64,000 bases of DNA, from positions 744,001 to 808,000 of the forward strand of contig NZ_JBHSJF010000006.1 in NCBI RefSeq assembly GCF_042652085.1, in the 5' to 3' direction. Shown piece by piece: positions 26,911 to 35,591 of this stretch. The DNA is from Flaviflagellibacter deserti. GTDB lineage: Bacteria; Pseudomonadota; Alphaproteobacteria; Rhizobiales; Methylopilaceae. How positions within the stretch are numbered: the stretch's first letter is position 1; each line of letters begins with the position of its first letter. Both the position numbers and the translations under genes were made by a program. The notes under the pieces were generated by a model. The model saw nothing but the letters and a program-made list of their open reading frames with translations. It was not told the DNA's origin and made no database searches.

Positions 26911-27816
26911 ATGGAACCTACGTGGATATCGATTGGTGCCGGATCGAGCGAGTTTGAGTTTCGCCTTTCGACATCGAGGCTCATAGTCTCGGGCATGAAC
27001 AGGTTGCGCAATGTGATCCGGGAGCACGTCCACGGTCTTGTTGGCATCAGGACAAGCGGCACGAGGCACATCCGAAAAGATGACGGCCTGTTCGGACGAA
27101 GCTCGGTCTGCTGGAAGGTACACGGCGATTTCACGACGATGATGATCGGCGGCGTTGCCGCTCTTCTCCTGCAGATGCTGCATCCAGCCGCCGTTGCCGG
27201 AGTATGGGATCACTCGAACTTCCGGCACGATATGCAGGGGCGCCTGCGGCGCACTGCCCAATTCATCTCCGGGACAACCTATGGAGACACTGATCAGGCT
27301 TTGAGGCTGATCGATCGGGTCCGGACTATTCACGACCGGGTACGGGGCGTCCTCCCTGACGGTACCCCCTACAGCGCCAATGACCCCGCACTTCTCACCT
27401 GGATTCACGTAGCGGAGGTCAGCAGCTTCCTGAAAGCATATGTCCGATATCGCGACCCCCTCCTGCCGCACTCCGAGCAGGACAGATACTTCGCCGAGGT
27501 GTCGGAAATCGCAGTCTTGCTAGGGGCGGAAGCCGTGCCGCGCACTCGTCAGGAGGTGTCGGAATATCTACGGACGTCACGGGCCGATCTGCGGTTCGAC
27601 CGCAGAACCCGGCAAGTCGCGGATGCTCTGCTCAAGCAGCCGGCGTCGAGCTTGGCGCTCGCACCCTTCCAGCGCCTCGTCCTCGACGCGGGAGTGGATC
27701 TGCTCCCCGACTGGGCGGCGGAGATGCACGGACTTCGGATCGCGCCTCTGCGCCGCCCAGCAATCCGCGCGAGCGCGATCGGCGTTGGATCCGTTCTCCG
27801 CTGGGCCCTCACCTAG
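26911..27816 (+). CDS. DUF2236 / MpaB-type oxygenase family protein
   Basis: About 300 residues of the DUF2236 (ER-bound oxygenase MpaB / latex-clearing-protein-related) family. The family core is visible: LLQMLHPAAVAGVWDHSNF, FISGTTYGD, and the helix TWIHVAEVSSFLKAY whose His is the probable heme ligand in characterised relatives. No signal peptide is seen. The start is uncertain: ATG 26911 or ATG 26995 (MNRLRNVIREH) both lack a good ribosome site. The natural substrate is unknown. Confidence 0.78.
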   Translation: MEPTWISIGAGSSEFEFRLSTSRLIVSGMNRLRNVIREHVHGLVGIRTSGTRHIRKDDGLFGRSSVCWKVHGDFTTMMIGGVAALLLQMLHPAAVAGVWDHSNFRHDMQGRLRRTAQFISGTTYGDTDQALRLIDRVRTIHDRVRGVLPDGTPYSANDPALLTWIHVAEVSSFLKAYVRYRDPLLPHSEQDRYFAEVSEIAVLLGAEAVPRTRQEVSEYLRTSRADLRFDRRTRQVADALLKQPASSLALAPFQRLVLDAGVDLLPDWAAEMHGLRIAPLRRPAIRASAIGVGSVLRWALT

Positions 27817-27897
27817 TCGGCGCAGCGCGGTCAAGGATCGCTGACATTGTTTTGGGGAGATCGACCGATAGCCGACGCGGTCCGCCGACGGTCCCAT

Positions 27898-27914
27898 GCG
27901 GTTACACCGCCTTT
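27898..27914 (+). terminator. Weak hairpin between convergent genes
   Basis: GCGGT-TAC-ACCGC followed by CTTT lies in the 110-bp gap between the convergent DUF2236 and MBL genes. The five-base-pair stem and short T-run make it a weak candidate for an intrinsic terminator of the plus-strand gene. Confidence 0.25.
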
Positions 27915-27926
27915 GCAAGCAATCGA

Positions 27927-28721
27927 TCAGAGCTCGAGGACCAGACCGTCGTAAGCCGGCTCAACATTCGGAGGCACCTGCCTCTTCAGCGTCATGTAGT
28001 CCAGATCGGTGTGCAGGTTGGTCAGCACCGCGTGCTTAGGCTTCAGCCGTTCGATCCATTCGAGCGCCTCGGACAGGCTGAAATGGCTAGGATGCGGCGT
28101 GATGCGGAGCGCGTCGATGATCCAGAGATCGAGGCCGCTCAAATGGCCTTTCTGGTCGTCCGGAATGTCGCTGAGGTCCGGCGTATAGGCCATGCCGCCG
28201 ATCCGAAGGCCCAGAGCCTGGGTTTGCCCATGCGGCAACCTGAATGTCGTCACGTGGATCGATCCGCCGGGACCGTCCACGGCGAAAGGCCGATCAGGCC
28301 CGGTCTGATGCTGGTTGAGAATGGGCGGATAATCGCTGCCGTCCGGCGTTTCGAAAATATAGCCAAAACGCTGGCGAACGTCCGGCGACGTCACGGGGTC
28401 CATCCAAGCATCGATGCGCCTGCGCGATCGAATAAAATACGGCCTGAGATCGTCGATGCCATGCGTGTGGTCAGCGTGGTCGTGCGTCAGCAGCACGCCG
28501 TCGATTGTCTCGACATGGTTGTCCAGCATCTGCTCGCGCAGGTCCGGCGATGTGTCGACAAGGAAATTAGTCTCGCCATGGCCGTTCTCACGCCGGACCA
28601 GGATCGAGCATCGCCGACGTCGGTTGCGAGGTTCGTGCGGATCGCAGGCGCCCCAGCCGGTGGCGACGCGCGGCACGCCGCCGGACGAGCCGCAGCCGAG
28701 GATCGTGACCGTCAGGCTCAC
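27927..28721 (-). CDS. MBL-fold metallo-hydrolase (PhnP-like)
   Basis: A 264-residue metallo-beta-lactamase-fold hydrolase. The metal motif THDHADHTHG is intact, with later ligands in FRLPHGQ, YTPDLSD and ITPHPSHFSLSEAL. The opening LGCGSSGGVPR is typical of the PhnP/phosphoribosyl-1,2-cyclic-phosphate phosphodiesterase branch. No phn genes are nearby; its location after tatD and metG is conserved in Rhizobiales, so a general housekeeping role is more likely. Its start overlaps the tatD stop by four bases. Confidence 0.88.
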   Translation of the reverse strand: MSLTVTILGCGSSGGVPRVATGWGACDPHEPRNRRRRCSILVRRENGHGETNFLVDTSPDLREQMLDNHVETIDGVLLTHDHADHTHGIDDLRPYFIRSRRRIDAWMDPVTSPDVRQRFGYIFETPDGSDYPPILNQHQTGPDRPFAVDGPGGSIHVTTFRLPHGQTQALGLRIGGMAYTPDLSDIPDDQKGHLSGLDLWIIDALRITPHPSHFSLSEALEWIERLKPKHAVLTNLHTDLDYMTLKRQVPPNVEPAYDGLVLEL

Positions 28722-29527
28722 GCCGCCGCCTCGCCCTCGAGCCCCAGCGCCGAGCGCGGGACCTTGCGGAAAAGGCGGGCGAAGTTCTCGGTGGTCCGCC
28801 TGGCCGTCTCTTCGCGGCTCCAGCCGCGCACCTCAGCCAGAACCGACGCCGTGTGTGCAGTATAGGCCGGCTCGTTGGTCTGGCCGCGATGCGGCACCGG
28901 AGCGAGGTAAGGCGCATCGGTTTCGACAAGCAGACGATCGGCCGGAATCTCGGCGGCGATATCGCGGATCGCCTGAGAATTCTTGAAGGTCAGGATGCCG
29001 GAGAACGAGACGTAGAGGCCGAGCGCCACGCCGCGACGGGCAAGCTCGGCGCCGGACGAGAAACAGTGCAGGAGGGCGGGAAAGGCGCCCTTCTCGGTCT
29101 CGCCTTCGAGGATTGCGATCATATCCTCGTCGGCTTCGCGCGCATGGATGACAAGCGGAAGACCGGTGGTCCGGGCAGCCGCGATGTGGGCACGTAGACC
29201 CTGGATCTGAGCGTCACGAGGCGAATTGTCGTAGTGGTAGTCGAGACCGGCCTCGCCGATTGCCACGATTTTGGGATGCTCGGCGAGCCGGATCAGATCG
29301 TCGGCCGTGACGTCGAGTTCCTCCTGCGCATTGTGAGGATGCGTGCCGACCGAGCCGTAAACGTTGTCGTACGCCTCGATGATCTCGCGAATTTGGTCGA
29401 ACTTCCGCACCCGCGTCGAGATCGTCACCATAAGCCCGACGTCGGCGGCCTTGGCGCGCGCGATTATACCGCCGCGGTCGGCCGCGAAATCCGGGAAATC
29501 GAGATGGCAGTGGCTGTCGACGAGCAT
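28718..29527 (-). CDS. tatD: TatD-family metal-dependent hydrolase
   Basis: A 269-residue TIM-barrel amidohydrolase of the TatD family, DNA 3'-exonuclease or D-aminoacyl hydrolase in characterised members. The metal ligands are in VDSHCHLDFPDF at the N-terminus, IGEAGLDYHYDN, VIHAREADED and LLHCFSSG, with VETDAPYLAPVPHRG near the C-terminus. ATG 29527 (MLVDSHCH) is the only sensible start; further upstream the frame is shadow sequence of metG. It lies four bases after the metG stop. Confidence 0.93.
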   Translation of the reverse strand: MLVDSHCHLDFPDFAADRGGIIARAKAADVGLMVTISTRVRKFDQIREIIEAYDNVYGSVGTHPHNAQEELDVTADDLIRLAEHPKIVAIGEAGLDYHYDNSPRDAQIQGLRAHIAAARTTGLPLVIHAREADEDMIAILEGETEKGAFPALLHCFSSGAELARRGVALGLYVSFSGILTFKNSQAIRDIAAEIPADRLLVETDAPYLAPVPHRGQTNEPAYTAHTASVLAEVRGWSREETARRTTENFARLFRKVPRSALGLEGEAAA

Positions 29528-29531
29528 GGCG

Positions 29532-31091
29532 TCAGGCCGTCGCCTCTTCCGTCTCCACGTAACGCGGATAGACCGGGCTCGGTGCCGGCAGGTCGGAGCC
29601 GGGGACCAGACGTCCTCCCTCCCCAAGCGCCGCGAAGTTTCGCGCCGATTGGGAAACACCGAGAATATCCAGCAGTTTGCCGGACGCTGTTGGAGTGACG
29701 GGTAAGGTGAGGATCGCGAAGCTGCGCAGCACCTCCGCCGTGACGTATAGGACCGTGTTCATGCGCTGCGGATTGGTTGCCTTGAGCTTCCAAGGCTCTT
29801 CCGAAGCGAAATAGCGGTTCGCGTCGGCAATCACGCGCCAAATCGAGGACAGCATCGTGTGAAGGGCAAATCCCTTCATCGCCGCCCTCGCCTCATTCAC
29901 CAGATTGTCGGCCGCTACGAGGATCGCCTTGTCCGCCTTCGTGAATTCGCCCGGCGCCGGGACCTTTCCATCGCAGTTCTTGCCGATCATCGAGAGCGAA
30001 CGCTGCGCCAGATTGCCGAGATCGTTGGCGAGATCGGCATTGATGCGCTGGACGATCGCCTCGTGGCTGTAGCTGCCGTCCTGGCCGAACGGCACTTCGC
30101 GCAGGAAGAAATAGCGCACCTGGTCGACGCCATAGGCGTCCGTCAGAGTGAACGGATCGATCACGTTGCCGACCGACTTCGACATCTTCTCCCCCTTGTT
30201 AAAGAGGAAGCCGTGGGCGTAGACGCGCTTCGGCGGCGCGACGCCGGCCGACATCAGGAAGGCCGGCCAGTAGACCGCGTGGAAGCGGATGATGTCCTTG
30301 CCGATGATATGGGCGTCCGCCGGCCAGAACTTCTTGAAGCTCTCGGACTCCGTGTCCGGATAGCCGACGCCGGTGATGTAGTTCGTCAGAGCGTCGACCC
30401 AGACATACATCACGTGCTCGGGTGCGCCCGGCACCTTCACGCCCCAGTCGAACGTCGTGCGGCTGATCGAGAGATCCTGAAGGCCTCCCTTCACGAAGCT
30501 GACGACCTCATTGCGGCGAGCATCGGGACCGATGAAATCGGGATTGGCGTCGTAGAAGGCGAGCAGTTTGTCCTGATAGGCGGACAAGCGGAAGAAATAG
30601 CTCTTCTCCTCGACCCATTCGACCGGTGTTCCCTGCGGGCCAAAACGCGTGCCGTTCTCCTGAACGGTGGTCTCGTCCTCGGCGTAAAAGGCCTCGTCGC
30701 GGACGGAATACCAGCCGGCATAGACATCGAGATAGATGTCGCCGGCCTCTTCCATCTTCTGCCAGATCGCCTGGGAGGAGACGTGGTGCGCCTGTTCGGT
30801 CGTTCGAATGTAGCGGTCGCTCGAGATGTTCAGCCGCTCGACCATCTCCTGGAATTTCGGCACGTTCCGCTCGACGAGCTCGGCCGGCGTGATGCCCGCT
30901 TTCTCCGCCGTCTGCAGCATCTTGATGCCGTGCTCGTCCGCGCCGGTCATGAAGAAGACGTTGCGGCCGTCGAGGCGCTGGAATCGCGCGATCGCGTCGG
31001 TCGCGATCACCTCGTAGGCGTGTCCGATATGTGGAGCGCCGTTCGGATATGCGATGGCGGTCGTGATATAAAAGGCGTTGCGGTCGGCCAT
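29532..31091 (-). CDS. metG: Methionyl-tRNA synthetase
   Basis: Charges tRNA-Met with methionine. The 519 residues contain the class I motifs HIGHAYE (residues 21-27) and KMSKS (in KGEKMSKSVGNVI), plus the catalytic-domain segment ADEHG. The CxxC zinc knuckle found in the long E. coli-type enzyme is missing from the connective region (GWYSVRDEAFYAEDE), so this is the zinc-free short form, without the C-terminal EMAP/dimerisation domain. It is in an operon with holB upstream (16-bp gap). Confidence 0.97.
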   Translation of the reverse strand: MADRNAFYITTAIAYPNGAPHIGHAYEVIATDAIARFQRLDGRNVFFMTGADEHGIKMLQTAEKAGITPAELVERNVPKFQEMVERLNISSDRYIRTTEQAHHVSSQAIWQKMEEAGDIYLDVYAGWYSVRDEAFYAEDETTVQENGTRFGPQGTPVEWVEEKSYFFRLSAYQDKLLAFYDANPDFIGPDARRNEVVSFVKGGLQDLSISRTTFDWGVKVPGAPEHVMYVWVDALTNYITGVGYPDTESESFKKFWPADAHIIGKDIIRFHAVYWPAFLMSAGVAPPKRVYAHGFLFNKGEKMSKSVGNVIDPFTLTDAYGVDQVRYFFLREVPFGQDGSYSHEAIVQRINADLANDLGNLAQRSLSMIGKNCDGKVPAPGEFTKADKAILVAADNLVNEARAAMKGFALHTMLSSIWRVIADANRYFASEEPWKLKATNPQRMNTVLYVTAEVLRSFAILTLPVTPTASGKLLDILGVSQSARNFAALGEGGRLVPGSDLPAPSPVYPRYVETEEATA

Positions 31092-31107
31092 GAGCCCGGA
31101 GGGTTTG

Positions 31108-32169
31108 TCAGCCGCGGGTTGCTGCGGCGAGATCGGTAAAGATGGCGAGCACGAGCGGACGCCTGTCGAGATTATAAATCTCTACGTCGCGGAACGCGCG
31201 GGCGTTTTTGTCCCACAGCTCTGCCCATCTCGCAAGGCGGGCTTCGCCGGATGACGCTCCGCGCCGCATCCGCTCATGCAGCCAGTCCTGGACGAAGGCG
31301 CAGAAGAACTCGAAGCTCGGGGCCCCTTCCCTGCCTGTCATCTTCTCGGCGAGCGCGTGGACAGCGGCGTGGTCGACGTCGGGAAGGCGATTGATCAGGC
31401 CGGACAACGTGTCCCGGAGCCCGAGGCTGTCGCTGCCGAGAAGAACGGCGGCGCGGCGCACCGAACCTTCGGCCAGATCGGCGGCATGGCGGAGATCATC
31501 GCCCTCTGCTCCGCCCGACAATACATCGACGCCTTCAAGCACTTCGACGACCTCTTCGCTTGCGAGAGGCTTCAGCGTCAGCATGCGGCAGCGCGAGCGA
31601 ATGGTGGGCAGAAGTCGTTTCGGCGCGGTTGTCAGGATTAGGAAAAGCGAGCGCGGAGGTGGCTCTTCAAGTACCTTGAGCAAGGCATTGGCGCCGTTGG
31701 TGTTCAGGTCGTCGGCGGTGTCCACGATCGCGATTCGCCAGCCCCCCTCGCCCGCTGTCGTCGAGAAGAACGAGACGAGCCGCCTCGCCTCGTCGACCTT
31801 GATCTCGCCGGCGACATTCTTGCGATCGGCGGTCAGGCCGCGGCGCAGGACGAAGAGGTCCGGATGCGCCTGTTGAAGCACGCGCCGCGCGACTGGATTG
31901 TCCGGACTGACATCGAGGTTCGACGCGTGCTGGACCGCCGTGGACATTGGATCTGGGTTGGCGAAGATGAAGCGGGCGAGCCGGTAGGCCAAAGTCGCTT
32001 TTCCGATCCCTTCCTCGCCCCCGAGTATCCATGCATGGTGCATGCGGCCCGAGCGGTAGGCGTCGAGCAGGGTCAGTTCGGCTGTCGCGTGGCCGATCAG
32101 CCGGAAGGTCTCGCGCGGATGCGGCGCGTCCTCGAACCGGTCTGATTCGAGCTCAGCCGCCTCAGCCAT
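31108..32169 (-). CDS. holB: DNA polymerase III delta' subunit
   Basis: The delta' subunit is part of the clamp loader that places the sliding clamp on DNA at the fork. The 353-residue protein has an AAA+ domain with Walker A GGEEGIGKATLAYRLA and a delta'-type core IVDTADDLNTNGANALLKVLEEPP, followed by a helical collar domain. Start ATG 32169 overlaps the tmk stop by eight bases, consistent with the widespread tmk-holB arrangement. The open frame continues upstream to 32520 only as shadow sequence of tmk. Confidence 0.94.
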   Translation of the reverse strand: MAEAAELESDRFEDAPHPRETFRLIGHATAELTLLDAYRSGRMHHAWILGGEEGIGKATLAYRLARFIFANPDPMSTAVQHASNLDVSPDNPVARRVLQQAHPDLFVLRRGLTADRKNVAGEIKVDEARRLVSFFSTTAGEGGWRIAIVDTADDLNTNGANALLKVLEEPPPRSLFLILTTAPKRLLPTIRSRCRMLTLKPLASEEVVEVLEGVDVLSGGAEGDDLRHAADLAEGSVRRAAVLLGSDSLGLRDTLSGLINRLPDVDHAAVHALAEKMTGREGAPSFEFFCAFVQDWLHERMRRGASSGEARLARWAELWDKNARAFRDVEIYNLDRRPLVLAIFTDLAAATRG

Positions 32170-32821
32170 TGCTTGCGACCGCCATCGCATAGCGGTTTTC
32201 GACCGCGTGCCAGACCAGTTCGGAAACCACGTCGGGTGCGTTCTCGCCATCGATGACCGCGACCCGTTCGGGTTCGGCATGGGCGATATCGAGGAATGCC
32301 TGACGCAGCCCGCGATGATAATCCATGTCTTCCGCCTCGAAGCGGTCGAGCGTCTCGCTCTGCCCGCGTTGCCGTGCGCGCTGGAGACCGATCTCGGCCG
32401 GCAGATCGAGCAGGATCGTGAGACCCGGAACGGTCGACCCCACGACGACCCTCTCCATTGCGCGAAGCACCTTCGGATCGAGGTTGCCGAGCGCGCCCTG
32501 ATAGGCGCGGGTCGAATCAAGGAAACGGTCGCAGAGCACCCACGCGCCGCGTTCCAGCGCGGGGCGGATGGTCTTGCTGAGATGATCGATCCGAGCGGCG
32601 GAGAACAGTGCCGCCTCGGCGAAGGCGCCGAACGATTTGGCCTTGCCGGACAGGATGATGCCGCGAAGCCGTTCGGCGTCTGGTGAGCCGCCCGGTTCGC
32701 GGGTCACAACGACATCCTCGCCACGGTCGCGCAGGCGGGCCGCGAGAAGTCCGATCTGCGTAGATTTTCCGGCCCCCTCCCCGCCTTCGAAGGTGACGAA
32801 CCGGCTGCGAAAAGGCGTCAT
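32162..32821 (-). CDS. tmk: Thymidylate kinase
   Basis: Phosphorylates dTMP to dTDP. The 219-residue protein has the P-loop FEGGEGAGKSTQ (about residues 10-21), VVTREPGG with the DR(E/x)P-like substrate loop, the DR motif in LCDRFLDSTRAYQG, and the LID region QRARQRGQSE. ATG 32821 (MTPFRSRF) overlaps the stop of the D,D-peptidase gene by four bases, so it is coupled to it; the frame extends to 32896 without a ribosome site. Confidence 0.96.
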   Translation of the reverse strand: MTPFRSRFVTFEGGEGAGKSTQIGLLAARLRDRGEDVVVTREPGGSPDAERLRGIILSGKAKSFGAFAEAALFSAARIDHLSKTIRPALERGAWVLCDRFLDSTRAYQGALGNLDPKVLRAMERVVVGSTVPGLTILLDLPAEIGLQRARQRGQSETLDRFEAEDMDYHRGLRQAFLDIAHAEPERVAVIDGENAPDVVSELVWHAVENRYAMAVASNG

Positions 32822-34020
32822 AGTTTCAGCCGCTCGAACAGCGGAGAAACCGCGCCGACCGCGAGCTCGTAGGTCGCGTCGAATGCGCGGCGCCACAAAG
32901 TGCCCTCCGCGACGTTCTCGTCGGCAACGAGCGGCACTTCGCTCTGCAGCAGGCCGTCTCGCCAGATGCGGAGGACGCCGACCCGCTCGCCCTTGGTCAC
33001 CGGCGCGGTGATCGGCCCGCGATACACGGCACGGGCGACGATGCGGCTGTCGCCGTCCTTCGGCACCGGGAGAGTCACCGTCGTTTCCGACACCAGCCGT
33101 ACCGAACGTTGCGTACCGCCGAAAACCTTCGCTTCGGCGACGAGCGTTCCGGGCCGGAAGAGCTCCCGGTCGATGAAATCGTTGAAGCCCCAGTCCAGAA
33201 TGGCCTTGGCCGCCTTCACGCGTGCATTTTCATCGGGAAGGCCCGCGAGCACCGTTATCAGCCGCCGTCCGTCGCGGACCGCCGACGCGGCGATCATATG
33301 GCCGAGGTCAGCGACCGAGCCGATGATCAAACCATCCACGCCTTCATACTGTCCCATCAGGGGATTGCGATTGAGCTGGCGGATATTGTTCCAATCGAGG
33401 TCCGGTTGGGAAAAGACAGTATAGAAGTCCGGATGCTTGGTCGCGAGATAGGCCGAGATGCGCGCCATGTCGCGAACGCTCGTTCTCTGCCCCTGTGCCG
33501 GCAGCCCCGTTGCGTTGACGAAGACCGACGAGGTCAGGCCGATCTCCTTGCCGAGCTGATTCATGCGTTCGGAGAACGCCGTTTCGTTCTTGGCGATGCC
33601 CTCGGCGAGCGCGATCGCCGCGTCGTTGCCGACCACGATCGCAACGCCGCGGACGAGATCGCTAACCGTCACCTCACTGCCGAGCTTCGCGAACATCGCC
33701 GTCGTCCGCGCCGGGCCACCGCCGGTGCGCCAGGCATTCTCCGAGATCGTGAATGGCGCGGCGGCTGAGACCCAGCCGCGTTTCACCTCGTTGAACACGA
33801 CCGCAAGCGTCATCAGCTTGGCTAGGCTCGCCGGCGGAAAGGTAGCATCCGGCTCTTTCGCGAAAAGAACGGAATCGCTCTGCACATCGTAGAGAATCGC
33901 CTGCTTGGCATCGGTTTCGAAAGCCTGGGCCCGAGCCGTTTTAGACCCGAGCGACGCCAAAGCGACCGCGAACGCGCACAGAACGCGTGCGAGAAGCGCT
34001 ATCCGACCAAGACGCCCCAT
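32818..34020 (-). CDS. D-alanyl-D-alanine carboxypeptidase homologue with degenerate active site
   Basis: A 400-residue secreted or membrane-bound low-molecular-weight penicillin-binding-protein homologue (peptidase S11 followed by a C-terminal PBP5-type domain). Residues 1-31 form a signal peptide ending ARAQA. The first motif, SxxK, is present as PPASLAKLMT. The second motif, SxN, reads VVGND, so Ser is replaced by Val. The third, KTG, reads VDGLIIGSVADLG instead of the usual VDGLKTG. Two of three catalytic elements are therefore missing, and carboxypeptidase activity is doubtful. The place in the rlpA-tmk-holB operon is normal for Rhizobiales, and the frame is otherwise intact. Confidence 0.85.
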   Translation of the reverse strand: MGRLGRIALLARVLCAFAVALASLGSKTARAQAFETDAKQAILYDVQSDSVLFAKEPDATFPPASLAKLMTLAVVFNEVKRGWVSAAAPFTISENAWRTGGGPARTTAMFAKLGSEVTVSDLVRGVAIVVGNDAAIALAEGIAKNETAFSERMNQLGKEIGLTSSVFVNATGLPAQGQRTSVRDMARISAYLATKHPDFYTVFSQPDLDWNNIRQLNRNPLMGQYEGVDGLIIGSVADLGHMIAASAVRDGRRLITVLAGLPDENARVKAAKAILDWGFNDFIDRELFRPGTLVAEAKVFGGTQRSVRLVSETTVTLPVPKDGDSRIVARAVYRGPITAPVTKGERVGVLRIWRDGLLQSEVPLVADENVAEGTLWRRAFDATYELAVGAVSPLFERLKL

Positions 34021-34086
34021 TGTGCCAAGAATCCCCTTCTCCCGGTTTCTACCGCGAGGGAGATCGAGCGTCCAATCAGGATGATG

Positions 34087-35073
34087 TCAGCGAGGGGGAG
34101 CGAAGGTCGTCGGGTCGAAAGCGAACCCGCTCAGAACCGGCTGAATCAGGCCGGGCTTGGCGTTCTGCGCCAGAGGCTGCGAATTGAAGCCGCCGAAGCC
34201 GGCGGCGATGCGCGACGCGACATTCGCCTTTGGCGTGGTCGGAGGTGCCGGAACCGGCGCGGCGACCGGTTCGGTCGAGGCAGATGCGAGGGCGTAGCCA
34301 CTCGGAGGTGTCGTATCGGTGCGCAGCTCCGGCGGCGCGTCCTTGGCGGCGATCACCGGCTTCGGTTTCAACAATGCCTTGCCGCCGGCTGTGATCGCGC
34401 CCGGCCCCGAGGTCTCGACCAATGCCGCGAGCTGGGTGCCCGACGGGCTCGCGCCGTTGTCGCGGAATGTGGCGAGGAGCTTCTGCTCGTCGCTGCCCTT
34501 CAGCGAGGCTGGGCCGACATAATCGATTCGGACACGCGCCATTCCCTTGCGCTTGAAATCGAGGATTTCGGCGGTGCGGCTCGAGACGTCTATCAGGCGG
34601 TTCTTATGGAACGGACCGCGATCATTGACGCGGACGACGATCGATTTGCCGTTGCTCGTATTCGTCACGCGGGCATAGGACGGCAGTGGAAGGCTCGGAT
34701 GGGCTGCGGTGATGGACGCCATGTCGAAGACCTCGCCATTGGAGGTCATGCGGCCGTGGAATTGTGACCCATACCAGGATGCGAGGCCCTCCGCCGAGTA
34801 GCCGTCGGGCTCAACGCCGGCAACGAATGTTTTCTTGGTCGTCACAGCGGCTTCCGCCGGCTGTTCGACGCCCCCGCCTTTCGGAACGGGCTCGCCGTCG
34901 GCGACGACTTTCGCCGGCGTCGGGGTGGTGACTGCAAGGCGCGGATCGACGTTCTGTTTCTGCGCGCAGGCTCCGAGCACCAGCGCGACCGTGGCGGCAA
35001 CCACCAATGACGAGCCTCGTGCTGTGCCGTGTTCGGGACGGGTCCCGCGCGAAACGTCCGTCGGTCGAGCCAT
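34087..35073 (-). CDS. rlpA: RlpA-family septal lytic transglycosylase lipoprotein
   Basis: A 328-residue lipoprotein with a double-psi beta-barrel. The N-terminus MARPTDVSRG leads to a hydrophobic core and lipobox VLGACAQ. The RlpA domain spans roughly residues 90-180 with YSAEGLASWYGSQFHGRMTS, the active-site region NGEVFDM and VVRVNDRGPF and RLIDVSS. The long C-terminal tail is Pro/Ala-rich and has no clear SPOR repeat. RlpA proteins cleave naked glycan strands at the septum. The gene heads the operon that continues through the D,D-peptidase homologue and tmk. ATG 35073 is favoured over an upstream GC-rich extension. Confidence 0.88.
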   Translation of the reverse strand: MARPTDVSRGTRPEHGTARGSSLVVAATVALVLGACAQKQNVDPRLAVTTPTPAKVVADGEPVPKGGGVEQPAEAAVTTKKTFVAGVEPDGYSAEGLASWYGSQFHGRMTSNGEVFDMASITAAHPSLPLPSYARVTNTSNGKSIVVRVNDRGPFHKNRLIDVSSRTAEILDFKRKGMARVRIDYVGPASLKGSDEQKLLATFRDNGASPSGTQLAALVETSGPGAITAGGKALLKPKPVIAAKDAPPELRTDTTPPSGYALASASTEPVAAPVPAPPTTPKANVASRIAAGFGGFNSQPLAQNAKPGLIQPVLSGFAFDPTTFAPPR

Positions 35074-35141
35074 ACGGTTTCTGTTCCCTCTTGGGCGGCC
35101 TCGACGAAACAAGTTCCGTCGACCCCGTGCCGCTCCAACCC

Positions 35142-35166
35142 TTAACGCGCGTTAAGCAAATCGTAA
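35142..35166. promoter_or_regulatory. Palindrome and CtrA-like box upstream of rlpA
   Basis: A perfect 14-bp palindrome TTAACGCGCGTTAA (35142-35155) lies 70 bp upstream of the rlpA start. Its right half begins TTAAGCAAATCGTAA, one base from the CtrA consensus TTAA-N7-TTAA. CtrA controls division and envelope genes in this class, so it is a plausible operator; nothing in the sequence proves it. Confidence 0.3.
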
Positions 35167-35279
35167 CACGTATTAACATGGAAGCCCGCGCAAAGTGTCA
35201 AAACTGCGGCAGAATTGGACAAGCGCCATGATCCTTAACCCCTTGCCCTTCGGCGCCGCTCGTGGTGGAAGGGCGATAA

Positions 35280-35369
<90 letters not shown>

Positions 35370-35591
35370 CTGTGATGCACCAAGCCCGGGTTCTCCCAGC
35401 GCTCCCAAGATTTAGCATCCAAGCGAGGCCTGTTTGATCTCCCGTTAAATTCGCGGCGGTAAGCGCCTCGCACCTGCTCGCAAGATACTTTTGGTTCTGT
35501 TTGAAGCAACCGAGCGCATAGTTTTCTTCGCCAATTCCCTTTCTATCCTCGACTAGCAACCGTCGGTTTCGGTTTGATGTTGAGGGTCTCC

